The translations under genes and the position numbers were made by a program. This document shows, one piece after another, positions 1 to 8,082 of a DNA stretch of 64,000 nt (positions are counted from its first letter, which is position 1; each line of letters opens with the position of its first letter). Under the pieces are notes generated by a model that was given only the letters and a program-made list of their open reading frames with translations, had not been told where the DNA came from and searched no databases. The stretch covers positions 1 through 64,000 of the forward strand of contig JBGSQK010000077.1 in NCBI GenBank assembly GCA_041738135.1. The letters are read 5' to 3'. Origin of the DNA: JAGOMX01 sp041738135. GTDB lineage: Bacteria > Pseudomonadota > Alphaproteobacteria > JAGOMX01.

Positions 1-517
1 GCTTATAGGGATACCTTCCTCGTCACCTTTTTGCATTAACCGTACGGTAGATATGACACTTTACGCATCATATCCCTTACTTGCTCACCGCGCCGCTCAT
101 TTCCAGACTTGTTTGGGTTACGCGGGGGCCCAAACGCCGGATGCCTTTCGTTTTTGTGTACACGAGGGGGAGAGTTAACTTCTCTCACCCTTATTTGTAA
201 TATAGTAATAAATATTTGATATGTCAAGAAAAAATTGCTAAATGGGCAAAAATATTTTTGTTATAATATGTATATAAAATTTTATATATTATATAATACA
301 AAATACATTGATTTATAAGGCTTCCGGATGGTTCGTGCTATTTAAAGAAATTACTATATTAATAAATAGTCTTTAATATAAATACTTATTTAGTACTGTT
401 GCGGCAGGCATCAAAGAATAAAATATAAAAAATTTATCAATATGAGCAATATGTTGACAGTGCTTAGCAGATTCTCTAGGTTTCTGTTTAACTCACAAAA
501 GCCTTAAGGATTCAAAT
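1..517. other. Left-edge region without a confident gene
   Basis: Positions 1-230 are less AT-rich and contain a minus-strand open frame (36-227) whose product resembles no family I know and which lacks a convincing ribosome binding site. Its stop overlaps a minus-strand ATG at 36 that would read off the left edge, so a gene could begin there, but only 12 codons are visible. Positions 230-517 are very AT-rich and hold the upstream region of the next gene. I see no RNA gene here. Confidence 0.3.
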
Positions 518-1591
518 ATGTTTCTAAATTTTCGCAAAACTTTATTATTGGCTTCAAGCACTTGTTTGGCTTGTTCATTCGAGGTGAACGCCAGTGCATC
601 TGAAGATAATGGGCAGAAGATGCCGACTGTTCTAATTCAAAATGGTATGCTTATGGTCGTTGAAAATCACATAGTGCAACCCAAGGTGAAAAAGAAGAAA
701 TTATCGCCCATCAAGGCGATTACAGCAAAATATAACGAAGATGCAAAGAAAATTGATTCCAGACAGAAGCACCTTTTGACCCGTCTTGAAGCAATTATGC
801 AGAACGAGGATGCAGGTTCGCTTGATGAATTTAATGCAGAAATATTGCGCAACAATCTGGTGGATATGTTCGACAGCTTTCAGAAAATTCATTTGAGTGA
901 CGCTGTGATCGGGGAAAAGCGAGATGAAGCATTGAAGATTGAAAAAAATCTAAGTTCGCTAGAGTCTGAAGTCACCAAGGGTGAAGGTTTGCTTCGAAAG
1001 ATTCTTAAGAGTAAAGGACGCAAAGGTATTTCGACTTCCGCCGAGGCTTTGTTGCGCCAGCAAGAATTAGCCAGCAAGAATGAAAATTCAGCTCGGGAAG
1101 TTAAAGAAAATGCCAAGAATATGCTTGCTGCTGAGAAGCAAACTCGACAGATTAAATTAACACGTCCGGGTGCACATGGTTCCAATGCAGTGGATCGTGA
1201 TGAACAACGAGCCACCCATGAAGCAAATAGTTTGAAGCAACGTCCTTATAAGGATGTGAAGTTTGAGAAGTTAGCTAAGGGGAAGGTTCCTCCAGCAGCT
1301 ATGGATACAGTGGTATTAATACGCAACATCTTTCGCAAATGCAGAGACAAAGCACAAGTTATTGAAGAACTTAAAAACTTCGAAAAAGACATTAATCTCA
1401 AAGAGGTTGAGCCGGCCTACGTGGGTTTAAACAAAAATGCAGTGGACAATGTTTACCAACTGAAAATCAATGATCGATTCCGTGTCATTTTTGCTTTTAC
1501 TGCAGGCACATATGTTACCCCTAAAGGCAAGCAGGTGGACATAGATTTGCTTTATGAGAATACCCTATGGGTACTTGATCCGCATAAGTGA
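518..1591 (+). CDS. Secreted protein with C-terminal RelE/HigB-like toxin domain
   Basis: A 357-aa protein starting at an ATG preceded by AAGGA seven bases upstream. Residues 1-27 form a Sec signal peptide ending near VNASAS. Residues 60-220 are charged and probably helical or coiled coil. Residues about 245-357 resemble the RelE/ParE/HigB fold: a helical pair (YKDVKFEKLA, then VIEELKNFEKD) followed by a strand-rich core with YQLKINDRFRVIFAF and a late VDIDLLYEN strand, close to the HigB pattern of 'W-x-I-x-V-x-x-x-W-R-I-x-F' then 'V-D-Y'. Known members are small cytoplasmic mRNA interferases or gyrase poisons of toxin-antitoxin pairs. Here the fold is fused to an export signal and no antitoxin gene is adjacent. 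A secreted or effector role is inferred, and catalytic activity is not established. Confidence 0.6.
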   Translation: MFLNFRKTLLLASSTCLACSFEVNASASEDNGQKMPTVLIQNGMLMVVENHIVQPKVKKKKLSPIKAITAKYNEDAKKIDSRQKHLLTRLEAIMQNEDAGSLDEFNAEILRNNLVDMFDSFQKIHLSDAVIGEKRDEALKIEKNLSSLESEVTKGEGLLRKILKSKGRKGISTSAEALLRQQELASKNENSAREVKENAKNMLAAEKQTRQIKLTRPGAHGSNAVDRDEQRATHEANSLKQRPYKDVKFEKLAKGKVPPAAMDTVVLIRNIFRKCRDKAQVIEELKNFEKDINLKEVEPAYVGLNKNAVDNVYQLKINDRFRVIFAFTAGTYVTPKGKQVDIDLLYENTLWVLDPHK

Positions 1592-1640
1592 TTGTATCTG
1601 GTATAAAGTTACCGGAAAATATAAGTTCAGTTTTCCTTAC

Positions 1641-1753
1641 TGATGTCACTCCAGCGAAGATTGGAATACAGCATAAAATGTGCGCCAGCTGCGCTAATGA
1701 ATCGCTCCGCGATACTTCTTGAGCTGGATCCCCGCCTTCGCGGGGATGACATC
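1641..1753. repeat. Dispersed inverted repeat, family C (degenerate copy)
   Basis: The right half (about 1722-1752) is a GC-rich hairpin with CCCCGCCTTCGCGGGG next to GCTGGAT and GATGAC. The left half, starting with GATGTCACTCCAGCG, is a decayed version of the opposite arm. The same arrangement in better condition lies at 39775-39896, including the interior 'gaatcgct-cgcgat-ctt' stretch. Confidence 0.7.
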
Positions 1754-1818
1754 GGTATTGGTAACTGCATAATTATTTTTCGGAAATGGTATTATTCGAA
1801 ATGGCGGTTACACGGCAA

Positions 1819-1944
1819 CTATTTCTTAGCCTGAGTGATATTTTCCGATGCATTGGACTTTATAATAAAGTCTAAACGTCGCAACGCTTCATTGTACAGT
1901 TCATCGCTAGCTGGACCAAATATTTTACCTTGTAAGCGATCTTA
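1819..1944 (-). other. In-frame continuation beyond the stop of the next gene
   Basis: Reading on past the TAA at 1942-1944, the same frame stays open for 40 more codons to a TAG at 1819-1821. The extra peptide is protein-like, with segments such as DRLQGKIFGPASDELYNEAL and an Ala-Lys-Lys end. This suggests that the TAA is a recent nonsense mutation, a sequencing error, or a readthrough site. Confidence 0.55.
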
Positions 1945-3006
1945 TATGATCTTTCTAGCGGTTCTCTCGACGATCCTTCTGTCCGTTGATGCAAGCTTCT
2001 TTATCACCTTCTCTCGCTTGAGGGATCTAATCTTAACCACCAGTTCGTGATCTTCTGCAAGTGCTCCATTATATGCAATAGTGTTCACCATATAGGCAAC
2101 CGCACCATTCGGTTCTTGAAAGTTCACTTCCTTCCACCAAAGAGCTTCAGGATAATTCGTCTTTCCCATATTCAATTCTTGCCGCCAATGGTTAATCATT
2201 GCTTCTTGGTCCTGAACAGCATCGTACTTGAACCATCCTGCCACATCTAAGAAATGTGCTCCGCGTTCTCTGTGGCGTTCAATAAATGCGGTTTTGGTCG
2301 GTTCGGGTAGCAAGATTGTGGCTAGAAAAACAGTAGCTGGTTTTGAGTTATATTTGAGAAGATCGCTATGACAGGCTTCTAGAATGGAAAGGATTCTATC
2401 TTGGGGTAGCTTTTTGATGAGTCGCTTAAAGCCCGAGTCTTTTCCAACATAACCTTGCAGTCTGGCATAAACGCTCGCCCCCTTCATTCTTTGGTAGGCA
2501 GGAAATCTATTTATAATTTTCAATTCATCTGAATTTTCTTGAGATGCAGAATAAGCATCCACTATATAGGTATACGGTTCATGTTGTATGGGCTCAGGAA
2601 CGTATACCTCCAGGTAAGCCTTAAGGACTCCCGGCTGGTTTTCCTCTGGGAATTCAGACAGTGCACTTAGGTCTCGATACCATTCATTAGGTTGTTTCCA
2701 TGCACGGTTGAAACTAGCATCAGCAATCAGTAAGGATGGGATTGCTTTTTTGCGGAGAGACTCGGGTATTTGATTTATCATCTTAAGAAGATCCTCGGCT
2801 TTGCAATTTCTTCCACCGTCTTCATAAAATTTAGTTACCAAGGGATCGTCGCATATAAAATTCGCTTTTATATGTTTTGTACGAATGCTCTGGGCTTCCG
2901 CTGACGAACTATCATCGTCTTCCCACGAGGAATTAGCCGGTGATTGCCATAAGACTATAGCTGAAGCTAAAACAACAATGTAGCGGGTCATTCCGGATAG
3001 GTGCAT
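1942..3006 (-). CDS. Secreted protein of unknown function, possibly with premature stop
   Basis: A 354-aa protein. The ATG at 3006 is preceded by AAGGAG with good spacing. Residues 6-26 form a signal peptide ending near PANSS, followed by an acidic linker (EDDDSSS). The rest is mixed helical with many Leu, Tyr and Trp residues, and I recognise no family. It starts 10 bases downstream of gltX on the same strand, so it may be transcribed with it. Coding sense appears to continue past its TAA to position 1819. The presence of a signal peptide and the lack of relatives fit the other candidate secreted proteins in the window. Confidence 0.65.
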   Translation of the reverse strand: MHLSGMTRYIVVLASAIVLWQSPANSSWEDDDSSSAEAQSIRTKHIKANFICDDPLVTKFYEDGGRNCKAEDLLKMINQIPESLRKKAIPSLLIADASFNRAWKQPNEWYRDLSALSEFPEENQPGVLKAYLEVYVPEPIQHEPYTYIVDAYSASQENSDELKIINRFPAYQRMKGASVYARLQGYVGKDSGFKRLIKKLPQDRILSILEACHSDLLKYNSKPATVFLATILLPEPTKTAFIERHRERGAHFLDVAGWFKYDAVQDQEAMINHWRQELNMGKTNYPEALWWKEVNFQEPNGAVAYMVNTIAYNGALAEDHELVVKIRSLKREKVIKKLASTDRRIVERTARKII

Positions 3007-3016
3007 TTATCTCTCC

Positions 3017-4396
3017 TTAGTATGTGGTCCTTAATCTTTCCAATGTGGCTTCCTTGCCCAATACGGACATGATGTCAAACACACTTGGCGAGACAGTGCT
3101 GCCCGTAAGAAGTGCTCTTAAGGGGGACGCTAGCTTGCCTAGTTTGACGTCATTGGTTTCAGCGAATCCGCGGGCGAATTCTTCTAAGGCGCTTTCGGTC
3201 CAGGTGGTTTGGTTTTCTAGAGCGGATACGAACTTGGCGACGGTTGCTAGGTTTTCTGGCGTAAGCGTTTCCTGGGCCTTTTCATCCATGGGTAGGGGTA
3301 GGGATCGCAGGTAGAATAAGGCATTGTCTGCGAGCTCTATGAGGTTCTTGGCACGGAGTTTAAGGCCAGGCATGCCGCGGGTTAGGATGTCTTTGTTGCC
3401 TTCTAGGGTGAAGCCTTTTTCATTGAGCCAAGGTTCTATGCGCTGCACAAGGTCTGCGTCGGCTGTTTCCCTTAAGTAGTGGCTGTTGAGGTTCATGAGC
3501 TTGACCAGGTCAAAGCGGGCAGGGGATTTGCCGATGCCACTTACGTCGAACCATTCTTTGGCTTGTTGGCGGCTGATGATCTCGTCGTCACCGTGGCCCC
3601 AGCCGAGTCGGAGGAGATAGTTGCACGTGGCTTCGGGAAGAATTCCCATGTCGCGGTAGGCTTCTGCACCCAAGGCGCCGTGACGTTTTGAAAGTTTGGC
3701 GCCGTCTGGGCCGTGGATTAGGGGGATATGTGCGAACTGAGGCACGTCCCAACCCATGGCTTTATAGAGGTGATGCTGACGGAAGGCGTTGGTCAGGTGA
3801 TCGTCGCCGCGGATGATATGGGTGATGCCCATGTCGTGGTCATCTACCACCACGGATAGCATGTATGTGGGTGTGCTGTCGTTGCGTAAGAGGACCATGT
3901 CGTCCAGTTGGTCGTTGTGGACTGTGACATCGCCTTGGACTAGGTCTGCAATGGTTGTGGAGCCTTCTATGGGGGCTTTGAAGCGTACTGCGAACGGTAA
4001 GTCTGACTCTTCGCGGTTGCGGCATCGGCCGTCATAGCGTGGGGAGCGTTTTTCTTCCGTGGCCTTGGCGCGCATAGTGTCTAGCTCTTGGGGGGTGCAA
4101 TAGCATTTGTAGGCCTGGCCTTTGGCCAGTAGCTCGTTGGCTACTTCCACGTGGCGATCAGCGAATTGGGATTGCAGGTAGATTTCTTTGTCGTGATCCA
4201 GCTGGAGCCAATTCATGCTGTCGATGATGGCATCGATAGCCTCTTGGGTGGAGCGCTCGCGGTCTGTATCTTCGATGCGCAGCAGGAACTTGCCGCCATG
4301 GTGACGGGCAAACAGCCAGTTAAAAAGAGCCGTGCGGGCGCTGCCAATATGCAAAAATCCGGTTGGAGATGGCGCAAAACGTGTTACAACAGACAT
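3017..4396 (-). CDS. gltX: Glutamyl-tRNA synthetase
   Basis: Charges tRNA-Glu (and possibly tRNA-Gln in a non-discriminating form) with glutamate in the cytoplasm. The 459-aa protein begins MSVVTRFAPSPTG at 4396, preceded by GAGG; an upstream ATG at 4453 gives an extension unlike the family and is not used. The class I HIGH motif appears as HIGS (FLHIGSARTALFN) and the KMSKS motif as KLSKR. The length is normal for bacterial GltX. The start lies 40 bp from the divergent comEC start, so both promoters must be packed into, or overlap, that gap. Confidence 0.96.
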   Translation of the reverse strand: MSVVTRFAPSPTGFLHIGSARTALFNWLFARHHGGKFLLRIEDTDRERSTQEAIDAIIDSMNWLQLDHDKEIYLQSQFADRHVEVANELLAKGQAYKCYCTPQELDTMRAKATEEKRSPRYDGRCRNREESDLPFAVRFKAPIEGSTTIADLVQGDVTVHNDQLDDMVLLRNDSTPTYMLSVVVDDHDMGITHIIRGDDHLTNAFRQHHLYKAMGWDVPQFAHIPLIHGPDGAKLSKRHGALGAEAYRDMGILPEATCNYLLRLGWGHGDDEIISRQQAKEWFDVSGIGKSPARFDLVKLMNLNSHYLRETADADLVQRIEPWLNEKGFTLEGNKDILTRGMPGLKLRAKNLIELADNALFYLRSLPLPMDEKAQETLTPENLATVAKFVSALENQTTWTESALEEFARGFAETNDVKLGKLASPLRALLTGSTVSPSVFDIMSVLGKEATLERLRTTY

Positions 4397-4435
4397 GATT
4401 TTACCTCTAATGTGAATTATGAGTTTGTACCACAC

Positions 4436-6463
4436 ATGAGTCGTGCGCAACAATTCCTGATTTCAAAATTGTCGCAAGAATATGATCGATTATTCTTGTG
4501 GGTGCCTGTTCTCTTTAGTGTGGGGATCTCCTGCTACTTCTGTCTGCCCGTGGAGCCCTGGATGGGGTGGGGGATTCTTTCATTGTCTTTCTGTGTTCTG
4601 GCATTCTTATTTTTCCGTCAGCATTTTGTGGGGCGGATTGTTTGTCTTGGTCTGCTGGTTATGGCTTCGGGGTTTGTGATTGCTCAGGGGAAGACCTTGT
4701 GGATGGATACCCCTATGATCACCGAGAAGGTTAAGGATGTTATGGTCCAGGGCACCATTGATGCGGTTGAGCATCGGCCGAAGAATATACGAGTGGGTAT
4801 GAGTGGGTTGGCGTTTTCCCAATGGCCGGAGGGGCAGTCTGTGCCTGAGAAAATACGAATTACCTTTCGTAAGGAAGGTGAAGGTTTGAAGCCGGGGCAG
4901 ATCATCAAGGTGCCTGTGGTATTGATGCCGGCGCGAGGGCCTGTGGCGGAAGGGGCGTTTGACTTTGCCTTACGGTCTTACTTTGAAGGGTTAGGGGCTG
5001 TGGGGTTTGCTAGTGATGATCCGGTTATTGTGAGTGAGCATGAGATTGGGTTTATTGCGAATGTGCGACATCAGTTGAATCTGGCGTTACGGGATAAGAT
5101 GCCGGGGCTGACGGGATCGGTGGCTTGCGCTTTGATTACGGGGGATCGTTCAGGGATTCCCGATAAGGTGCGGCAGCAGTTTGCGGACTCGGGTATTGCA
5201 CATATTCTGGCTATCTCGGGATTGCATTTAAGTATTATTGCGGGATTGGTGTTCCTGTTGGTTAGGCGTGGCTTTAGTTTGTTCCCTTGGTTTGCCTTGA
5301 ATATGCCCACGAAAAAATGGGCGGCGGCTATTTCGATTCTATTTACATTTGGGTATTTGTTGCTGTGTAGTGGCGCCACGCCTGCTATGCGGGCGTTTTA
5401 TATGACCAGCTTTATTATGTTGGCTGTAATCATTGATCGCACGGCGTTGACTTTGAGGAACGTGGCTTTGGCGGCTATGTTTATATTGGTGCTGTGGCCG
5501 GAGGTTTTGTTTAACCCTAGCTTTCAGATGTCCTTTGCGGCCGTGACCGCTTTGATCGCGGCTTATGAGAGGTATCGTGGATCCATATCCATATTTACTT
5601 TGTCCCAATACCGTTTGCCTAAAGGGGTGGGGTATGCGGCTGGTATTATATTGACCACGCTGATTGCCAGTGTTGCCACGGCGCCTTATACCATATTCAC
5701 GTTTAACCGGTTTGCGGTGCATGCCATAGAAGCCAATCTTATTGCCATTCCCTTGACCTCGTTCTGGATTATGCCGGCGGCTTTGGTGAGTGTTTTGGCG
5801 CTGCCCTTTGGGTTGGCTGAATATCCCTTGATGGTGTTAGGGTGGGGTATTGATATTCTCATTCAAATAGCCGAAACCGTTTCGTCGTGGCCGGCAGCTG
5901 TGGTGTTGGTGCCGCAGATGTCCGGATGGCTGATTGGTGGGGTTACGTTGGGAAGTATGTGGATCTTCATTTGGAAAACCCCTTGGCGCTGGATGGGTAT
6001 GGGGCCTATAGTGGCATGCACGTTGTTGATGTTTGGGGTGAGTACGCCTGAGGTATTCGTGTCCAAACAGGCGGGGTTGGTTGCGTTGCGCGATGGGGAT
6101 ACCTTGTGGCTGAATGATGTGAGTAGGGCCTATTATGTGTCGGATACCTGGAGACAGTTGGCTGGGATGGAGTTTAAGAAAGACTTGTCTGAACATCCTG
6201 GGTTTAAGTGTGATGAACGGTCGTGCTGGGGGAAAATACGGGATGTGAGCTACAGCATCAGTCGCGGCTGGCGGCAGGGACCTAAAAAATGTGCGCATGT
6301 GATGTTGTCGTTGTCCTATATCCCTCGGTATTGCGAGCCAGAGGCAGGGCTTAGGGGGAGTGATGTGGATGAAGATGGGACCTATACCTATGACATCAAA
6401 AATGGCATGATGAGCTTGCGTGAGCGGCCGAGGTTGATTCAGAGGCCTTGGGTGCAGGAGTGA
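4436..6463 (+). CDS. comEC: ComEC/Rec2-family DNA uptake membrane protein
   Basis: Inner-membrane channel of the competence machinery, expected to move single-stranded DNA into the cytoplasm. The chosen ATG at 4436 gives 675 aa; the longer open frame upstream runs across gltX on the other strand and is discarded. The N-terminus has three to four membrane helices and a soluble OB-like region (residues about 95-200). The Competence domain follows, with ITGDRSGIPD, then SGIAHILAISGLHLSI and many helices. The C-terminal 130 residues contain a degenerate segment (ALRDGDTLWLND) without the His/Asp metal site of the MBL-fold nuclease found in longer homologues. That short form is common in alphaproteobacteria. 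Confidence 0.9.
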   Translation: MSRAQQFLISKLSQEYDRLFLWVPVLFSVGISCYFCLPVEPWMGWGILSLSFCVLAFLFFRQHFVGRIVCLGLLVMASGFVIAQGKTLWMDTPMITEKVKDVMVQGTIDAVEHRPKNIRVGMSGLAFSQWPEGQSVPEKIRITFRKEGEGLKPGQIIKVPVVLMPARGPVAEGAFDFALRSYFEGLGAVGFASDDPVIVSEHEIGFIANVRHQLNLALRDKMPGLTGSVACALITGDRSGIPDKVRQQFADSGIAHILAISGLHLSIIAGLVFLLVRRGFSLFPWFALNMPTKKWAAAISILFTFGYLLLCSGATPAMRAFYMTSFIMLAVIIDRTALTLRNVALAAMFILVLWPEVLFNPSFQMSFAAVTALIAAYERYRGSISIFTLSQYRLPKGVGYAAGIILTTLIASVATAPYTIFTFNRFAVHAIEANLIAIPLTSFWIMPAALVSVLALPFGLAEYPLMVLGWGIDILIQIAETVSSWPAAVVLVPQMSGWLIGGVTLGSMWIFIWKTPWRWMGMGPIVACTLLMFGVSTPEVFVSKQAGLVALRDGDTLWLNDVSRAYYVSDTWRQLAGMEFKKDLSEHPGFKCDERSCWGKIRDVSYSISRGWRQGPKKCAHVMLSLSYIPRYCEPEAGLRGSDVDEDGTYTYDIKNGMMSLRERPRLIQRPWVQE

Positions 6464-6485
6464 GGATTTACTGGTGTTTTTGCAT

Positions 6486-6544
6486 ACTTATCCGGAGTGT
6501 ATTCCGGATAAGTTCAACTTTTCCGGAATACACTCCGGATAAGT
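6486..6544. repeat. Perfect 23-bp inverted repeat hairpin
   Basis: The arms at 6486-6508 and 6522-6544 are perfectly complementary (left arm ACTTATCCGGAGTGTATTCC then GGA). The 13-base loop can itself pair through AAGTT and AACTT. It lies 23 bases after comEC. No T run follows, so it is not a classic terminator, though it could act as a transcript-end hairpin or a protein-binding site. Confidence 0.85.
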
Positions 6545-6603
6545 TAGGGTTTATAATGTGCATAATATCTAGTAGATTGGATTACAAATTCTGCCACCAC
6601 CCC

Positions 6604-6729
6604 GTTCTTCCCCGGCCTTGAGCCGGGGTCCAGCGCACCAATGTGCTGCTTGCAGCTCCGTATAGTCCATACTGAGTCGCTGCCGCTCCACTTATTGCGC
6701 TGGACCCCGGCTCAAGGCCGGGGAGGAAC
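6604..6729. repeat. Dispersed inverted repeat, family B (complete copy)
   Basis: Perfect 28-bp arms lie at 6610-6637 and 6696-6723, built on CCCCGGCCTTGAGCCGGGG joined to TCCAGCGCA. They are extended outward by imperfect pairing of GTTCTT with AGGAAC. The interior carries TCCATACTGAGTCG. A fragment of the right half recurs at 19327-19380. Each arm contains its own smaller GC-rich palindrome, as in REP/BIME-type elements. The element lies between comEC and sco1. Confidence 0.85.
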
Positions 6730-6777
6730 AAGGTGGGGTGAGGATAAGGGATAACTATAAGGAGAAAGCTGATCGCG

Positions 6778-7392
6778 ATGGTTAACACATTTAAATTCTG
6801 GTTCGTGCTGATTCTGGTCATGCTTGCCACTTTCGTGGGGTATGTGGTTTATACGGATGTTCAGCAATCGAAAGTGGCTGTGGTTGCGGAACAGGCTGGG
6901 GGGGGGGTTGCTTCTATTGGTGGGGACTTTCAGTTGATGGATCAGGCGGGGAAAACGCGGACTAATAAGGACTTTCATGGGAAATTTATGATGGTTTATT
7001 TTGGCTATCGTTATTGCCCGGATATTTGCCCGACGGCTTTGACCACTATGACGGAGGTTTTGAATGAGCTGGGACCTAAGGCTAAGCATATTCAACCGTT
7101 GTTTATTACTATTGATCCGGAGAGGGATACGGCTCCTGAATTGGGTGAGTATATTCAGAACTTTCATCCTAGTTTTCTGGCGTTGACCGGCAATGCGGAG
7201 CAGACAGAGAGTGCGCGGAAAGCTTATAAGGTGTTTGCGCAGAAAGCGGAGCAGGTGGAGGGTACGGATAATTATGTGATGGACCATTCGTCAATTATCT
7301 ATGTGATGGATCGGCAAGGACGGCTGGTTTCGCATTTTAATCATTCGACGCCTTCTGAACGCATTGTGAAGGCTTTGCGGAAGTACCTATGA
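6778..7392 (+). CDS. SCO1/SenC copper chaperone
   Basis: Membrane-anchored thioredoxin-fold protein that delivers copper to the CuA site of cytochrome c oxidase. The 204-aa protein has one N-terminal membrane helix (residues 6-27). The copper-binding CxxxC motif is CPDIC at about residue 81, preceded by VYFGYRY, and the distal His ligand is in MDHSSIIY near residue 171. The IDPERDT signature is present. An AAGGAG lies about 13 bases upstream, a slightly long spacing. It overlaps nth by 4 bases (ATGA), so the two are probably translated together, although their functions are unrelated. A terminal oxidase gene at the far right edge is of the bd type and would not need Sco1. Confidence 0.93.
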   Translation: MVNTFKFWFVLILVMLATFVGYVVYTDVQQSKVAVVAEQAGGGVASIGGDFQLMDQAGKTRTNKDFHGKFMMVYFGYRYCPDICPTALTTMTEVLNELGPKAKHIQPLFITIDPERDTAPELGEYIQNFHPSFLALTGNAEQTESARKAYKVFAQKAEQVEGTDNYVMDHSSIIYVMDRQGRLVSHFNHSTPSERIVKALRKYL

Positions 7393-8021
7393 ACGTTGGG
7401 CACATAGATCAGTTTTTCCAGATTCTGTCGGCGTTGAATCCTGAACCTACGACAGAGCTTAAGTATACCAACGCTTATACTTTGTTGGTAGCTGTGGTGT
7501 TGTCGGCGCAATCTACGGATGTGGGGGTGAATAAGGCGACAGATGCTTTGTTTAAATTGGTGAATACACCTCAGGACATGGTGTCGTTGGGTGAAGAGGG
7601 GTTGAAAGAGTATATCAAGACCATTGGGCTGTTTAATACCAAGGCGAAGAATGTTATTAAGCTGAGTGAAATGTTGGTGCGGGACTATGAAGGTCAAGTG
7701 CCTGCTGAGCGAGCGGCGCTGGAATCATTGCCAGGGGTGGGCCGTAAAACCGCTAACGTGGTGTTGAATACCGTGTTTAAACAGCCGGTGATTGCTGTGG
7801 ATACCCATATCTTCCGAATTTCGAACCGCATTGGGCTGGCTAAGGGCAAGACACCGCTGGAGGTGGAGGCGTCTTTGAGCAAACGTATTCCACAGAAGTG
7901 GATGCTGCATGCCCATCATTGGCTTATACTTCATGGGCGGTATATTTGTACGGCGGCTAAGCCTAAGTGTGGGATATGTCCGGTGTATGATTTGTGTGAG
8001 TTTAAGGGGAAGACTGTTTGA
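7389..8021 (+). CDS. nth: Endonuclease III (base-excision DNA glycosylase/AP lyase)
   Basis: Removes oxidised pyrimidines and nicks the resulting abasic sites. The 210-aa protein carries the helix-hairpin-helix LPGVGRKTANVV with the catalytic Lys, then the catalytic Asp in VDTHIFRI. The C-terminal [4Fe-4S] cluster follows C-x6-C-x2-C-x5-C. Length and motif order match E. coli Nth. It is translationally coupled to sco1 by an ATGA overlap. A GC-rich hairpin (8029-8045) without a T run follows the stop. Confidence 0.96.
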   Translation: MNVGHIDQFFQILSALNPEPTTELKYTNAYTLLVAVVLSAQSTDVGVNKATDALFKLVNTPQDMVSLGEEGLKEYIKTIGLFNTKAKNVIKLSEMLVRDYEGQVPAERAALESLPGVGRKTANVVLNTVFKQPVIAVDTHIFRISNRIGLAKGKTPLEVEASLSKRIPQKWMLHAHHWLILHGRYICTAAKPKCGICPVYDLCEFKGKTV

Positions 8022-8082
8022 GGTTTTTGCGAGGCTCTGCCTCGCGCTCCGGGATATTTATTAAAATGGTAAGGGGTTGGGA

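Noticed and set aside
36..227. A 63-codon minus-strand frame whose stop overlaps a further ATG at position 36
   Set aside because: No ribosome site, no family resemblance and unusual composition; the following frame has only 12 visible codons before the window edge.
1643..1834. A 63-codon plus-strand frame
   Set aside because: It lies within the family C repeat, and its GC-rich hairpin codons are not protein-like.
4151..4435. N-terminal extension of the comEC frame
   Set aside because: It runs antisense through gltX and does not resemble the ComEC N-terminus; ATG 4436 gives a normal family start.
7341..7697. A 118-codon minus-strand frame across sco1 and nth
   Set aside because: It is antisense to two well-supported genes and its product is His/Gln-rich, as expected from a shadow frame.
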